Shown here piece after piece: positions 1-7,418 of a DNA stretch of 15,829 bases. The stretch comes from JAKQDP01 sp964536975 (GTDB lineage: Bacteria > Patescibacteriota > Patescibacteriia > 2-01-FULL-39-33), in assembly GCA_964536975.1 (NCBI GenBank), contig CAZHYS010000015.1, forward strand, positions 1 to 15,829, written 5' to 3'. The first letter of the stretch is position 1, and each line of letters opens with the position of its first letter. The translations under genes and the position numbers were made by a program. The notes under the pieces were generated by a model that saw only the letters and a program-made list of their open reading frames with translations, made no database searches and was not told the DNA's origin.

Positions 1-249
1 GCACAAAAAGAATAAAACGAGTCGCCATCGTTTTTTTTGTTTAACCTTTATAAATACAATCAACCAAGGAATCGAACGGGCAGAAACGATCCGCCGTAGG
101 CGGAGAGTGTCGCTGGATGCGAGCAAGCGCAGCATCCAGCGCTGCCCCGGGCAACGAAGCCCTCGACTTCAAATGAGGGCGGGGCGGAATTCCCTCCTTC
201 GGCACAAAAAGAATAAAACGAGTCGCCCTCGTTTTTTTTGTTTAACCTT
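1..249. repeat. Direct repeat pair (1-48 and 202-249), 201-base period, around a GC-rich palindromic island
   Basis: Bases 1-48 and 202-249 are identical except at 27 (A) versus 228 (C). Between them, roughly 71-201 is strikingly GC-rich compared with the AT-rich flanks and is packed with inverted repeats: 78-83 with 142-147, 90-95 with 99-104 (3-base loop), 111-120 with 132-141 (10 bp), and 159-164 with 175-180. The first three can fold as one branched structure closed by GGGCAG/CTGCCC. No convincing open frame covers the region. Because copy 1 begins at the window edge, the array may continue to the left. It may be a tandem repeat, a terminator duplicated around a small non-coding element, or a non-autonomous mobile element. 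The repeat is seen directly; its nature is inference. Confidence 0.8.
215..239 (+). terminator. Rho-independent terminator inside repeat copy 2
   Basis: AAAACGAG (215-222) pairs with CTCGTTTT (228-235) over a 5-base loop and runs into a tract of eight T. The A-rich left side makes it able to work in both directions. The same hairpin in copy 1 (14-34) has lost its loop-closing pair because base 27 is A, leaving 7 bp. It probably ends transcription of something left of the window and isolates the promoter at 251-279. Confidence 0.6.
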
Positions 250-279
250 ATTGTCCGACAATAAACAATATGCTATAAT
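248..279 (+). promoter_or_regulatory. Sigma70-type promoter with an overlapping 17-base palindrome (putative operator)
   Basis: TTGTCC (251-256), a 17-base spacer and an extended -10 TGCTATAAT (271-279) form a good housekeeping promoter about 30 bases ahead of the start codon at 309. A perfect palindrome, TTATTGTC-C-GACAATAA (248-264), covers the -35 box, which is where a dimeric repressor would bind. It does not match the LexA, Fur or CIRCE consensus, so the regulator is unknown. The promoter is well supported; the operator role is inference. Confidence 0.65.
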
Positions 280-308
280 ATAAACGTTTGAATTAACCAA
301 ACAAAAAT

Positions 309-797
309 ATGTTTATTACGGTTCATGCCGCGGCAGCCACGATTATTGGCAAAAAAGTCAATAATTCAATAATCGCCTTTATTCTTGGGCTAATTTCTCA
401 TTTTATCTTAGACCTAATCCCGCATGGCGACGAAAACCTGGGCAAAAAATTTTTAGGCGTAAACATAAAAACCAGAGAAGATTTTAGAATTCTTGCCCTT
501 TATGGGAGTATTGATTCTTGCTTTTTGGCAATGTTTTTGATCTTCTTTTTCAAAACATTCGATTTTGCCACCAGTGATAATGTTGTCTGGGCGATTATCG
601 GCGGAATATTACCTGATATTTTAGTTGCCTTGCATAAAATCTCAAATCTTAAAATACTTAAACCCATTGCCAAAATCCACGCCTACAACCATGGCTGGAT
701 TATAAAGAAAATAAAAGGTGATGTCCCTCTCCAATACGGAGTGTTGATGCAAATAATTTCAATGATTCTAATTGTTTGGCTGATCTATATCGTATAA
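309..797 (+). CDS. Small integral membrane protein, metal-dependent-hydrolase-like (YdjM/DUF457-like pattern)
   Basis: A 162-residue, very hydrophobic protein with probable membrane segments near residues 20-37, 63-82, 92-108 and 145-161. Histidines and aspartates sit where the YdjM-like membrane-bound hydrolases have them: H6 at the very start, the H31-x3-D35-x3-H39 cluster in SHFILDLIPHGD, the GGILPD turn (D103), and H109, H124 and H128. In that family such residues are thought to bind metal, but the substrate is unknown. The family assignment is by pattern only. It is transcribed alone from the promoter at 251-279, has no Shine-Dalgarno sequence (the leader is A-rich), and ends inside the terminator shared with the convergent operon. 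Confidence 0.7.
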   Translation: MFITVHAAAATIIGKKVNNSIIAFILGLISHFILDLIPHGDENLGKKFLGVNIKTREDFRILALYGSIDSCFLAMFLIFFFKTFDFATSDNVVWAIIGGILPDILVALHKISNLKILKPIAKIHAYNHGWIIKKIKGDVPLQYGVLMQIISMILIVWLIYIV

Positions 798-855
798 AAT
801 CTCAAATTAAAAATCCGTCCAAAAAATAAAAGACGGATTTTTAATTTTAGATTTT
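796..855. terminator. Two-way terminator between convergent genes
   Basis: AAATTAAAAATCCGTC (804-819) pairs perfectly over 16 bp with 832-847 around a 12-base loop. After one mismatch the helix continues for 7 bp (796-802 with 849-855). A-rich and T-rich flanks provide a U-tract on both strands. The base of the helix takes in the stop codons of both the plus gene (795-797) and the minus gene (854-856). Confidence 0.85.
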
Positions 856-2140
856 ATTTTATTGACTGATAAACCTTCAGTGTCTCTTTGGCGCAATCGA
901 GCCAATTAAATACCTGGGCTCGTTCGTGTCCATTGATAGACAATGATTCGCGAAGTCCCTCATCAGTCAAGATTTGCTGCATTGCCTCAACCAGTTCCCC
1001 TTCCTTTTTGGGATCAACCAAAATCCCATTTTTGGGCGACCCGACTATTTCCGGCAACGATGACAAGTTGGAACAAATTACCGGCGTTCCCATACTCATC
1101 GCTTCCAGTACTGGCAAACCGAATCCTTCGTATAAACTAGGAAAAATAAAACAAGTAGCGTGACACAAAAGAGATAGCTTATCGGCGTGTGGAACATAAC
1201 CAATATATTTAACTGGATCGTGAATTCGCCTCTCTGAAGCCCTTCTTCTCTCGCCTTGCTTCTTCTGGCGATTCTCACTGCGAGAATCAAATCCCCGCCG
1301 CCGCTCCACGCCGCTGCGCCGCTTCTGAATTCCAAGAATGCTTGCATTAACATCCGCAATTGCCTCATAAATCGGTTGATCTTTCCAGCCTCTGGCGCCG
1401 GCAATTACTAATTGGTAATCATTGGCCGGAGAATTATAAACCAATTTGAGATTGCGAAACGCCTTGATTATTGAAATAATGTTTTTCCGCGGCTCAATCG
1501 TGCCGAGAAAAAGAAGGTATTTATCCGACACCCCGTATCTTTTTTTGACTTCCGAAAATTCTGCTTGATTGGGACAACTTTTACCATGGCTAACGACTCC
1601 TTCATAAACCACCGTGATCTTATCTTCCGGCAAACCAAATTCTTCAATTATGTCCGCTTTGGTATTTTTGGAAACAGCAATTATCCTATCGGCCTGCTCC
1701 AGCGATCGAGGTACCAGCACTTTAGTAGAAAAAACCTGACGATTCAGAAACGCGCCAGGAAAAAAATCAGGATATTTATAAATAGCCAAGTCATGGACGG
1801 TGGTCACAGTCTTACCTTTGTAGGGCAATGGCAAAACATTGGCCGGCGAGTGAAAAACATCTAAGTTCTCTCTCGTTAAAAAAGCGCTGACCAGCATTTG
1901 AGAATAAGCTATCGGCAGATATTTCTTGTATTGATAGAAAGGAAAAGTCCTAATAACAGTATTGGGACGATCAGAAAATTCTTTGGTTTTCTTAAATCGA
2001 TCATCAAAAAAAAGGACATAAGTATTCTCCTTGTCAATATCCAAAAGATTTTTGATCAAATAGTAAGTATAATGACCGACGCCAGCCGGCTCGCCTGCTC
2101 CGGGATTCAAAATTGTCCGACAGTCAATGCCGATTTTCAT
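854..2140 (-). CDS. GT4-family glycosyltransferase with an Arg-rich in-frame insert
   Basis: A GT-B fold sugar transferase of family GT4, 428 residues, predicted to move a sugar from a nucleotide-sugar donor onto an envelope glycan or lipid; donor and acceptor cannot be read from sequence. The N-terminal part has the glycine-rich acceptor loop (residues 14-22, GAGEPAGVG). The C-terminal half has FLGTIEPRKN (211-220) and the EX7E signature in LYEGFGLPVLEA (E338, E346). Residues about 271-306 are an arginine/glutamate-rich stretch (RRSGVERRRG, then GERRRASERR) between the strand LVIAGARGW and KYIGYVP, where GT4 enzymes normally have only a short loop. This stretch matches a 105-bp unit between direct TGAATTC repeats. 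It is the last gene of an operon: its ATG overlaps the TGA of the M16 peptidase gene by 4 bases, so translational coupling is likely. Confidence 0.93.
   Translation of the reverse strand: MKIGIDCRTILNPGAGEPAGVGHYTYYLIKNLLDIDKENTYVLFFDDRFKKTKEFSDRPNTVIRTFPFYQYKKYLPIAYSQMLVSAFLTRENLDVFHSPANVLPLPYKGKTVTTVHDLAIYKYPDFFPGAFLNRQVFSTKVLVPRSLEQADRIIAVSKNTKADIIEEFGLPEDKITVVYEGVVSHGKSCPNQAEFSEVKKRYGVSDKYLLFLGTIEPRKNIISIIKAFRNLKLVYNSPANDYQLVIAGARGWKDQPIYEAIADVNASILGIQKRRSGVERRRGFDSRSENRQKKQGERRRASERRIHDPVKYIGYVPHADKLSLLCHATCFIFPSLYEGFGLPVLEAMSMGTPVICSNLSSLPEIVGSPKNGILVDPKKEGELVEAMQQILTDEGLRESLSINGHERAQVFNWLDCAKETLKVYQSIK
1221..1332. repeat. 105-bp insertion-like unit flanked by 7-bp direct repeats, inside the GT4 gene
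   Basis: TGAATTC occurs at 1221-1227 and 1326-1332, exactly 105 bases (35 codons) apart. Between them is GC-rich, arginine-coding sequence with a perfect hairpin, GATTCTC (1270-1276) / GAGAATC (1282-1288). Removing one period keeps the frame and restores a normal GT4 spacing (NASILGIHDPVKYIGYV). This looks like a small element that inserted with a target-site duplication, much as the Rickettsia palindromic elements do within genes. Local duplication or an acquired linker is the alternative. Confidence 0.55.
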
Positions 2141-3402
2141 ATATGTTTGTTAATTAATCTCTCAAATCTGGCCGTGTCCTTATACGGCCCGATGACCGCC
2201 AAATTCAAATGAGAAAAATTTATTACCTCATTGGCAACAAGCTTTATCTGGTCTTTGCTGGCCGCCGCAATCATGGAAATTTTTTCCTTTGGCGTAACAA
2301 TTCTTTCAGTCATCAGTTCCTGCATGGCATACCAACGGGAAATATCCGCCGTGTCCTCAAGATCAAGCGCCAATTGGCCAGACAGATAATTCTTGGCTCT
2401 TTTTAGTTCCTCGTCGTTAACACCGCGTTTAATCTTGGCCAACTCATCAAGAATAACGCTTAGCGCCTTGTCTATCCTTGTCTTATCTAATCCTGATTGA
2501 ATAAATAAATTGCCGGTATCCTTGTAACTCTCCGTATAAGATCTGACAAAGTAAGCCAAACCATTTCTCTCCCGCACGCGCAGGAAAAGACGCGAGCTCA
2601 TATTTCCGCCTAAAATCGTTGATAAGACCTTTAATGCCGGCAAACTATCATGTCTATAAGGATAGCCGTAAAAACCCAGAGCCAATTGCACCTGTTTGGT
2701 ATCCTTGAACATTACCGACACCCTCGGTTTTGCCTGACGAACCTGAAACTTACTAAAACTGCCGTCGGCGGGCCTGGCGGAAAAAGCGAATTTTTTCTCT
2801 ATAGTCTCAACATCGGCGTCAGAATAACGGCCGGCGATGGCGATTACGATATTTTCACCGCGATAAAATTTACTGTAGTAATCAATGAAGTCCTGCCTTT
2901 TTATTTGTTTGATATTTTTCTTTTGTCCGGCAATAGAATAGCCCAAGGTATTGCCCTGAAACATCACTTGCTCCAACAAATCCTCGATATGCATCAATGG
3001 ATTGTCTTCGCGCATATTAATCTCTTCAATAATCACTCCCTTTTCTCTGGCTATCTCTTTGGCTTCAAATTTTGACCGAAGAACCATATCGGACAGAACA
3101 TCTATGGCCAAATCCAAATGCTTAGCGTCGGCCTTGATAAAATACCCGGTATAGTCTTTGCTGGTATAAGCGTTGAATTCCGCGCCGATACCGTCGACCT
3201 CACTGCTAATGGCAAAAGCGGTTGGACGTTTTTTGGTCCCCTTAAACATCATGTGTTCAATAAAGTGAGAGATGCCGTTATTGTAGTTATTTTCAAAACG
3301 CGACCCGACCCCAACTAAGACCAAAATGGTCGCCGTCTGGGCATCCTTCAAAGGAATACCGACAAAACGAACTCCGTTTTTAAACTTCTTCAGCTGATGC
3401 AT
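2137..3402 (-). CDS. M16-family zinc metallopeptidase (processing peptidase-like)
   Basis: A 421-residue zinc peptidase of the pitrilysin/mitochondrial-processing-peptidase family. The inverted zinc site HFIEH (H46, E49, H50) is followed 76-77 residues later by the third ligand in KGVIIEEINMRED (E126 or E127), the spacing expected for M16. The N-terminal M16 domain covers about residues 8-155 and the M16C domain about 165-345 (with SSRLFLRVRERNGLAY). The length is that of the small bacterial M16B proteins, which work as dimers or with an inactive partner; no partner is seen here. There is no signal peptide, so it is probably cytoplasmic. The start codon shares one base with the glycyl-tRNA synthetase stop (TAATG), and the stop overlaps the GT4 start by 4 bases. 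The peptide substrate is unknown. Confidence 0.95.
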   Translation of the reverse strand: MHQLKKFKNGVRFVGIPLKDAQTATILVLVGVGSRFENNYNNGISHFIEHMMFKGTKKRPTAFAISSEVDGIGAEFNAYTSKDYTGYFIKADAKHLDLAIDVLSDMVLRSKFEAKEIAREKGVIIEEINMREDNPLMHIEDLLEQVMFQGNTLGYSIAGQKKNIKQIKRQDFIDYYSKFYRGENIVIAIAGRYSDADVETIEKKFAFSARPADGSFSKFQVRQAKPRVSVMFKDTKQVQLALGFYGYPYRHDSLPALKVLSTILGGNMSSRLFLRVRERNGLAYFVRSYTESYKDTGNLFIQSGLDKTRIDKALSVILDELAKIKRGVNDEELKRAKNYLSGQLALDLEDTADISRWYAMQELMTERIVTPKEKISMIAAASKDQIKLVANEVINFSHLNLAVIGPYKDTARFERLINKHI

Positions 3403-4712
3403 TAATTTTTAAATTTACTATTAAAATAATCCCTTAGCCCATTCATCTCGATCCTTTCCTGTTTCATGCTGTCGCGATCGCGCACGGTCACAGTATTATT
3501 TTCTAGCGTGTCAAAATCAATCGTGACGCAATACGGCGTGCCGATTTCATCCTGCCGCCGATAACGCTTACCGACGTTTCCATTATCGTCAAATTCACAT
3601 TTATACTCTCCTTTCAGCCCATCAAAAACTTCTTTCGCTTTGGAAACCAGCTCCGGCTTATTCTTCAGCAAAGGGAAAACGGCGATCTTTATCGGCGCGA
3701 CCCTGGGCGATAATCTTAAAACAGTACGAACATCATCCTGGCCGACCTCTTCCTCTTCATAGGCATCCAAAAGAAGAAACAAAAACGCCCGATCGACTCC
3801 GCCGGAAGTCTCCACGATATGCGGAATAAATTTTTCTTTTGTCTCTGGATCGGTATAGCTCAAATCCTGGCCGGAAAATTTGGAGTGACCGGAGAGATCC
3901 CAATCGGCGCGCCAATGGATTCCTTCCATTTCTTTGCCGATTGGCGAAGCCTGATATTCTATGTCAAAAGCTTTCTTGGCATAATGAGCCAATTTCTCAT
4001 GCTGATAAAATCCCAAATTTTCCGGATGAGTAAACAGACTCTTAAACCAAGACATCCTTTCGTTTTTCCAAAATTCAAACCATTTGTCCATCTCGCTTGG
4101 GTGGCAAAACCACTGCAAATCCCACTGCTCAAACTCCCGCTGACGATAGAGAAAATTTCCCGGCGTCACTTCATTGCGAAACGCCTTGCCGATCTGACAA
4201 ATACCGAATGGAATTTTCAAACGAGTAGAATCCAAAACATTCTTATAATCAAGATAAATCGTCTGACAGGCCTCGCCCCTCAAGTACGCCTGGGCCTTCT
4301 CTCCCTCAATTACTCCCAGCTGGGTGGGAACCAAAATGTTAAACAGCTTCGGTTCGGTTAATTCCCCGCCGCAATCCGGGCATTTTTTATCAGACAAGTC
4401 ATCAACCTTAAAACGATGGTGACACTTCTTGCATTCAGCCAATGGATCAACAAAGCTTTTGAGATGGCCACTAGCCTCCCAAACTCTGGGATTAGTAATA
4501 ATCGCGCCGTCAATGCCAACAATTGATTCGTGCTTTTTGGTCATCCATTCCCACCAGAGAGCCTTCAGATTATTCTTCATTTCCACGCCAAGCGGTCCAA
4601 AATCATAGAAGCCCTGCAAGCCGCCGTAGATTTCTGACCCGGGAAAAACAAACCCCCTTCTTTTGCAAAGAGAAACCACTTTCTGCATTAAATCTTCCTG
4701 TTTTTTGGCCAT
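3402..4712 (-). CDS. glyQS: Glycine--tRNA ligase, homodimeric class II type
   Basis: Charges tRNA-Gly with glycine using ATP in the cytoplasm. It is the homodimeric GlyRS type shared with archaea and eukaryotes, not the alpha2beta2 type of E. coli. The N-terminus has CKRRGFVFPGSEIYGGLQG and FYDFGPLG (motif 1 region). A zinc knuckle follows (C94, C97, C111, C114). Motif 2 is FRNEVTPGNFLYRQREFEQ (178-196) and motif 3 is GGVDRAFLFLL (304-314). An anticodon-binding domain occupies about 340-436. At 436 residues it is compact for the family but has all the catalytic motifs. It is the first gene of a three-gene operon, read from the promoter at 4739-4767, and has no Shine-Dalgarno sequence at the usual distance. 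Confidence 0.97.
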   Translation of the reverse strand: MAKKQEDLMQKVVSLCKRRGFVFPGSEIYGGLQGFYDFGPLGVEMKNNLKALWWEWMTKKHESIVGIDGAIITNPRVWEASGHLKSFVDPLAECKKCHHRFKVDDLSDKKCPDCGGELTEPKLFNILVPTQLGVIEGEKAQAYLRGEACQTIYLDYKNVLDSTRLKIPFGICQIGKAFRNEVTPGNFLYRQREFEQWDLQWFCHPSEMDKWFEFWKNERMSWFKSLFTHPENLGFYQHEKLAHYAKKAFDIEYQASPIGKEMEGIHWRADWDLSGHSKFSGQDLSYTDPETKEKFIPHIVETSGGVDRAFLFLLLDAYEEEEVGQDDVRTVLRLSPRVAPIKIAVFPLLKNKPELVSKAKEVFDGLKGEYKCEFDDNGNVGKRYRRQDEIGTPYCVTIDFDTLENNTVTVRDRDSMKQERIEMNGLRDYFNSKFKN

Positions 4713-4738
4713 AAATAAATAAAAGATTAATTTCCTTT

Positions 4739-4767
4739 ATTTTAGCTTAAAAACAAGATATTAGCAA
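4739..4767 (-). promoter_or_regulatory. Promoter for the glyQS operon
   Basis: On the minus strand, TTGCTA (4767-4762) and TAAAAT (4744-4739) are 17 bases apart, in the only intergenic space upstream of glyQS (4713-4792). The -35 box matches the consensus at four of six positions and the -10 box at five of six. Without it, glyQS would depend on read-through from the large operon that ends at 4793; no clear terminator was seen between the two. Confidence 0.5.
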
Positions 4768-4792
4768 TAATCATAAATAAGGCCATGCGTCT

Positions 4793-6046
4793 TTAATTTT
4801 CTGACAAAATAATTTTTCTAATCATATCCCTTTTGCTTTCATAACTACCCACGTAGGCTGTTTTAAAGCTTTCAATATTGCCCCTGAAATAATCTCTTCT
4901 GCCCAATACTCCCGCGAGTTTATTAATTAAATCATGATCATTTTTATAAATATCCCCTATTTTATATTTCTCAATGATCTGATGACAACCCTTGTCGGTA
5001 ATTGCTACAGACCGGCTAGTCAATATCGGAGTATTGTTCAAAATGGCCTCAATAAATACACCCGCCGAAGATCGACAAATCAAACAATCAGTGATTGCCA
5101 AAATATCATTAAAATTATTAATGAATCGGAGAGGAATGATATTTATTTTTGGATTAATAACTCTGTCCTTAAAGCTGGTCAGCCAATCATAAAAATCCTT
5201 GTCATCCCCGCAAACAACCAACAAGTCAACCGGCTGATAAAAATTCTTACAAACCGCCATTAAAACTTTTTTTAAGACTTTGCCACCAATGCTGCCGCTC
5301 ACTATGGTTACTGCTTTTTCATTCTTCAAATTAAGCATTCTTTTTATCTGCTCCCGATTCTTTTTTAAAAAGTGTTTTTCCTCCGCCAAAAGACCAACCG
5401 ATAAGCACCGGGCATCGTTTTCGGGTTGATGACTGCCATAAGTGTCAATATATACAGAATTTAAACCGCCAATCAATAAATCTTTCCAAAATCCAAAAAC
5501 GTATCTCAGTCCCTCCATGATAGTAAGAGACTGATCAATATTATAAGAAAAATAAGTTTTATTAAAATCAAATAATTTCACAGCTCTCACTGATTCGTCG
5601 AAATAACAAAGGTGCAAAGCATTTGGGCTTACCATATCCATAAAAGAAGGAATAATATCCGTCACCATAATATAAAAAGGAATTTTTTTCTTTTTCGCAT
5701 AAGAGCCAAGCGCTTTGTTGTAGGCAATTATTACAGAAATTATGATATCCGGCTTCAGCTCGTCTAATTTTTTATGAACCTTGGCTGTATCGGTCACTTC
5801 CATAATTGGAGCCGGAAATATTCTTACCCCAAAAGGTATCAAAATATTAGCGAAACGAATGAAATTCTTTTTGACTAAAAAATTCCACAGCTTAACGATT
5901 GTTCCCATTGCCGGCATAGAAAACAACTCGCTGGCTTCATGTTTTTCTACTACTGTCGTCTCATCAGCAAGCATCCCATCCAAGATATTGGCCATGCGCA
6001 AATGGCCCATACCGAACCCCTCATAAATAATGATGATTTTTTTCAT
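4793..6046 (-). CDS. GT28-like glycosyltransferase (MGDG synthase / MurG-type fold)
   Basis: A 417-residue GT-B protein resembling the diacylglycerol glycosyltransferases (monogalactosyldiacylglycerol synthase and processive glucosyltransferases) that put sugars on membrane lipids. The N-terminal IIIIYEGFGMGHLRMANIL (4-22) corresponds to the glycine-rich G-x-GH loop of that family. VTDIIPSFMDMVSPNALHLC (128-147) matches the region carrying the conserved TD pair. The C-terminal donor domain has TIVSGSIGGKVL (247-258), VVCGDD (277-282) and CRSSAGVFIEAILNNTPIL (324-342), the last replacing the usual K-x-GG-x-T-x-x-E-A motif. There is no obvious transmembrane helix, as expected for a peripheral membrane enzyme. 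It is the last gene of the six-gene run, one base after the flavodoxin stop. Donor and lipid acceptor are unknown. Confidence 0.75.
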   Translation of the reverse strand: MKKIIIIYEGFGMGHLRMANILDGMLADETTVVEKHEASELFSMPAMGTIVKLWNFLVKKNFIRFANILIPFGVRIFPAPIMEVTDTAKVHKKLDELKPDIIISVIIAYNKALGSYAKKKKIPFYIMVTDIIPSFMDMVSPNALHLCYFDESVRAVKLFDFNKTYFSYNIDQSLTIMEGLRYVFGFWKDLLIGGLNSVYIDTYGSHQPENDARCLSVGLLAEEKHFLKKNREQIKRMLNLKNEKAVTIVSGSIGGKVLKKVLMAVCKNFYQPVDLLVVCGDDKDFYDWLTSFKDRVINPKINIIPLRFINNFNDILAITDCLICRSSAGVFIEAILNNTPILTSRSVAITDKGCHQIIEKYKIGDIYKNDHDLINKLAGVLGRRDYFRGNIESFKTAYVGSYESKRDMIRKIILSEN

Positions 6047-6047
6047 T

Positions 6048-7418
6048 TTATTGTTTTTGTGGTTTAACTAATGATTTTACCGCCCGTCTGAAATAGACCC
6101 TCTCTCTGAAAATCGGGATTCTTATTAATAACATAAAAACAAAATCACAAAACCGCTGTTTGACCTTGTTTTGCCGATAGAGGGAATTAAAACATATCTG
6201 ATGTCGGAAAAAAGCGTAATCGGCTCTTAAGGCCGCTCTGGCTTTAAAAATTAACTCCATAATTATTTTATTTCCGCCAACGCCCCAAAAGGTCGGCGAG
6301 GGGGTATATTTTTGATCGGAAAAATCAACCAAATCCCTGGCTAATTTAAAAATCGCATTCGTTATTAAAACTGAATCAGCGCTTTCATCCGTTATAATTC
6401 CAGCTAAATTGGCGCCCTGGATTTCTCCGTAGGATTCAATGAACTGCCTTAAGTTCTGCGCTTGACTCAACCGACCCGAGACAATAAAGCCAAACTGTTT
6501 TCCCGATAATGTCGGCCGATGGTTTTTGAAAAACATCCGATCGAAATACATCCTCCAGTTGGCAGAAATGTTCCTATCGATAATTTTTCCGGCAAAAACA
6601 ACGATATCCGCCGGCTCGATTGTTTTCCTATAAAAATCAGAAAAATGGTCAATGGGGTCATAAAAACAACGACCGTCATAGGCGCAATCAAAACATCCCC
6701 GACAGCCGTTTTTAATCCCCAAATCACTTATGCTGATAATCTGTATCTGGCCATCAAAACATTTCGACAACACATCAACCATAACCGACAGATTGCCATT
6801 CTGATCGGAACAATCCTTTAAAATAACCGCCTTTTTATGATTAAGCGACACTTTGATGATTGGCTGGCCGCAATTATAACGAAAATTAAAAGCCTCAATA
6901 ACAGGATATAATTTCGGTAAATAAAATCCTTCTTCAATAGACTTGATAAAATTCCCGATAAAAATTCTAAAATTCCTCATTCTTTCTGCCGACCTAAAAT
7001 CTTTTGACCCCAAAGAAAAGCAGCCGACATAATTCATATTCAGATCATCGCTAACGGCATGAAGATAGTCCCCTGCTAAACTATCAAAAAAGTGGATTGA
7101 GACCAAAATGGTCGCTGAAAACTTCTTTTCGAAAGCGTTCTTTGATTCGCCACTGAAAACCAACTCAATAAATTTTTTATATTGCGACGGCACTAAAGCG
7201 ATATAAACCGGGGAGGCCCAAATAATTCCATCGCCAGACGATATTTCTTCAATAATCTCTTTGAACAAGGCCTTATTGTGCTCTAGGATATTGATTATTT
7301 TCCCAATTTCAAAAATAACAAACTGACAATCGGGAAAAAGCTTCCGCATTTTTTGCAAATAATAACCGGTGAATCCATCCAGCCCCTTGGGACTGCCGTT
7401 TAGAACAACGATCTTCAT
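6048..7418 (-). CDS. Tandem flavodoxin-fold protein with an iron-sulfur-flavoprotein motif
   Basis: Two flavodoxin-like (NADPH-dependent FMN reductase/Isf-type) domains in one 456-residue chain. Domain 1 (about 1-165) has the FMN phosphate loop NGSPKG (7-12) and SPVYIALVPSQYKKFIELVF (69-88), the family's S-P-x-Y...P...K-x-F-I motif. Domain 2 (about 195-365) has a weakened loop (SDQNGN, 204-209) but keeps KIIDRNISANWRMYFDRMF. It also has a compact cysteine set C239-x2-C242-x2-C245-x5-C251, as in iron-sulfur flavoproteins, where it binds a 4Fe-4S cluster. A basic, aromatic C-terminal tail (about 400-456) may touch the membrane. The likely role is electron transfer or reduction of an unknown substrate. 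Its ATG overlaps the preceding stop by 4 bases. One domain may bind FMN better than the other. Confidence 0.8.
   Translation of the reverse strand: MKIVVLNGSPKGLDGFTGYYLQKMRKLFPDCQFVIFEIGKIINILEHNKALFKEIIEEISSGDGIIWASPVYIALVPSQYKKFIELVFSGESKNAFEKKFSATILVSIHFFDSLAGDYLHAVSDDLNMNYVGCFSLGSKDFRSAERMRNFRIFIGNFIKSIEEGFYLPKLYPVIEAFNFRYNCGQPIIKVSLNHKKAVILKDCSDQNGNLSVMVDVLSKCFDGQIQIISISDLGIKNGCRGCFDCAYDGRCFYDPIDHFSDFYRKTIEPADIVVFAGKIIDRNISANWRMYFDRMFFKNHRPTLSGKQFGFIVSGRLSQAQNLRQFIESYGEIQGANLAGIITDESADSVLITNAIFKLARDLVDFSDQKYTPSPTFWGVGGNKIIMELIFKARAALRADYAFFRHQICFNSLYRQNKVKQRFCDFVFMLLIRIPIFRERVYFRRAVKSLVKPQKQ

Noticed and set aside
66..80. GTTCGATTCC on the minus strand, like the T loop of a tRNA
   Set aside because: The bases on either side do not pair as a 5-bp T stem, and no acceptor stem can be formed at a tRNA distance.
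159..180. Stem-loop with CTTCAAA in the loop, resembling a selenocysteine tRNA anticodon arm
   Set aside because: The loop is 8-10 bases unless a base is bulged, and no T arm, long variable arm or matching acceptor stem follows.
1096..1404. Minus-strand open frame of 102 codons in another frame of the GT4 gene, across the insert
   Set aside because: The GT4 frame is conserved on both sides of the insert; this frame has no motif and arises from the GC-rich, arginine-coding stretch.
2650..3075. Plus-strand open frame of 141 codons opposite the M16 peptidase gene
   Set aside because: It is the mirror of a conserved gene, has no family motif, no promoter and no ribosome binding site. The same holds for 3819-4361 opposite glyQS.
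3319..3332. GACCAAAATGGTC palindrome seen again near 7101 and in part near 9501
   Set aside because: At 3319 and 7101 it encodes the common hydrophobic run A-T-I-L-V in two unrelated proteins, and the match near 9501 is also within hydrophobic coding sequence. Chance and codon choice explain it.
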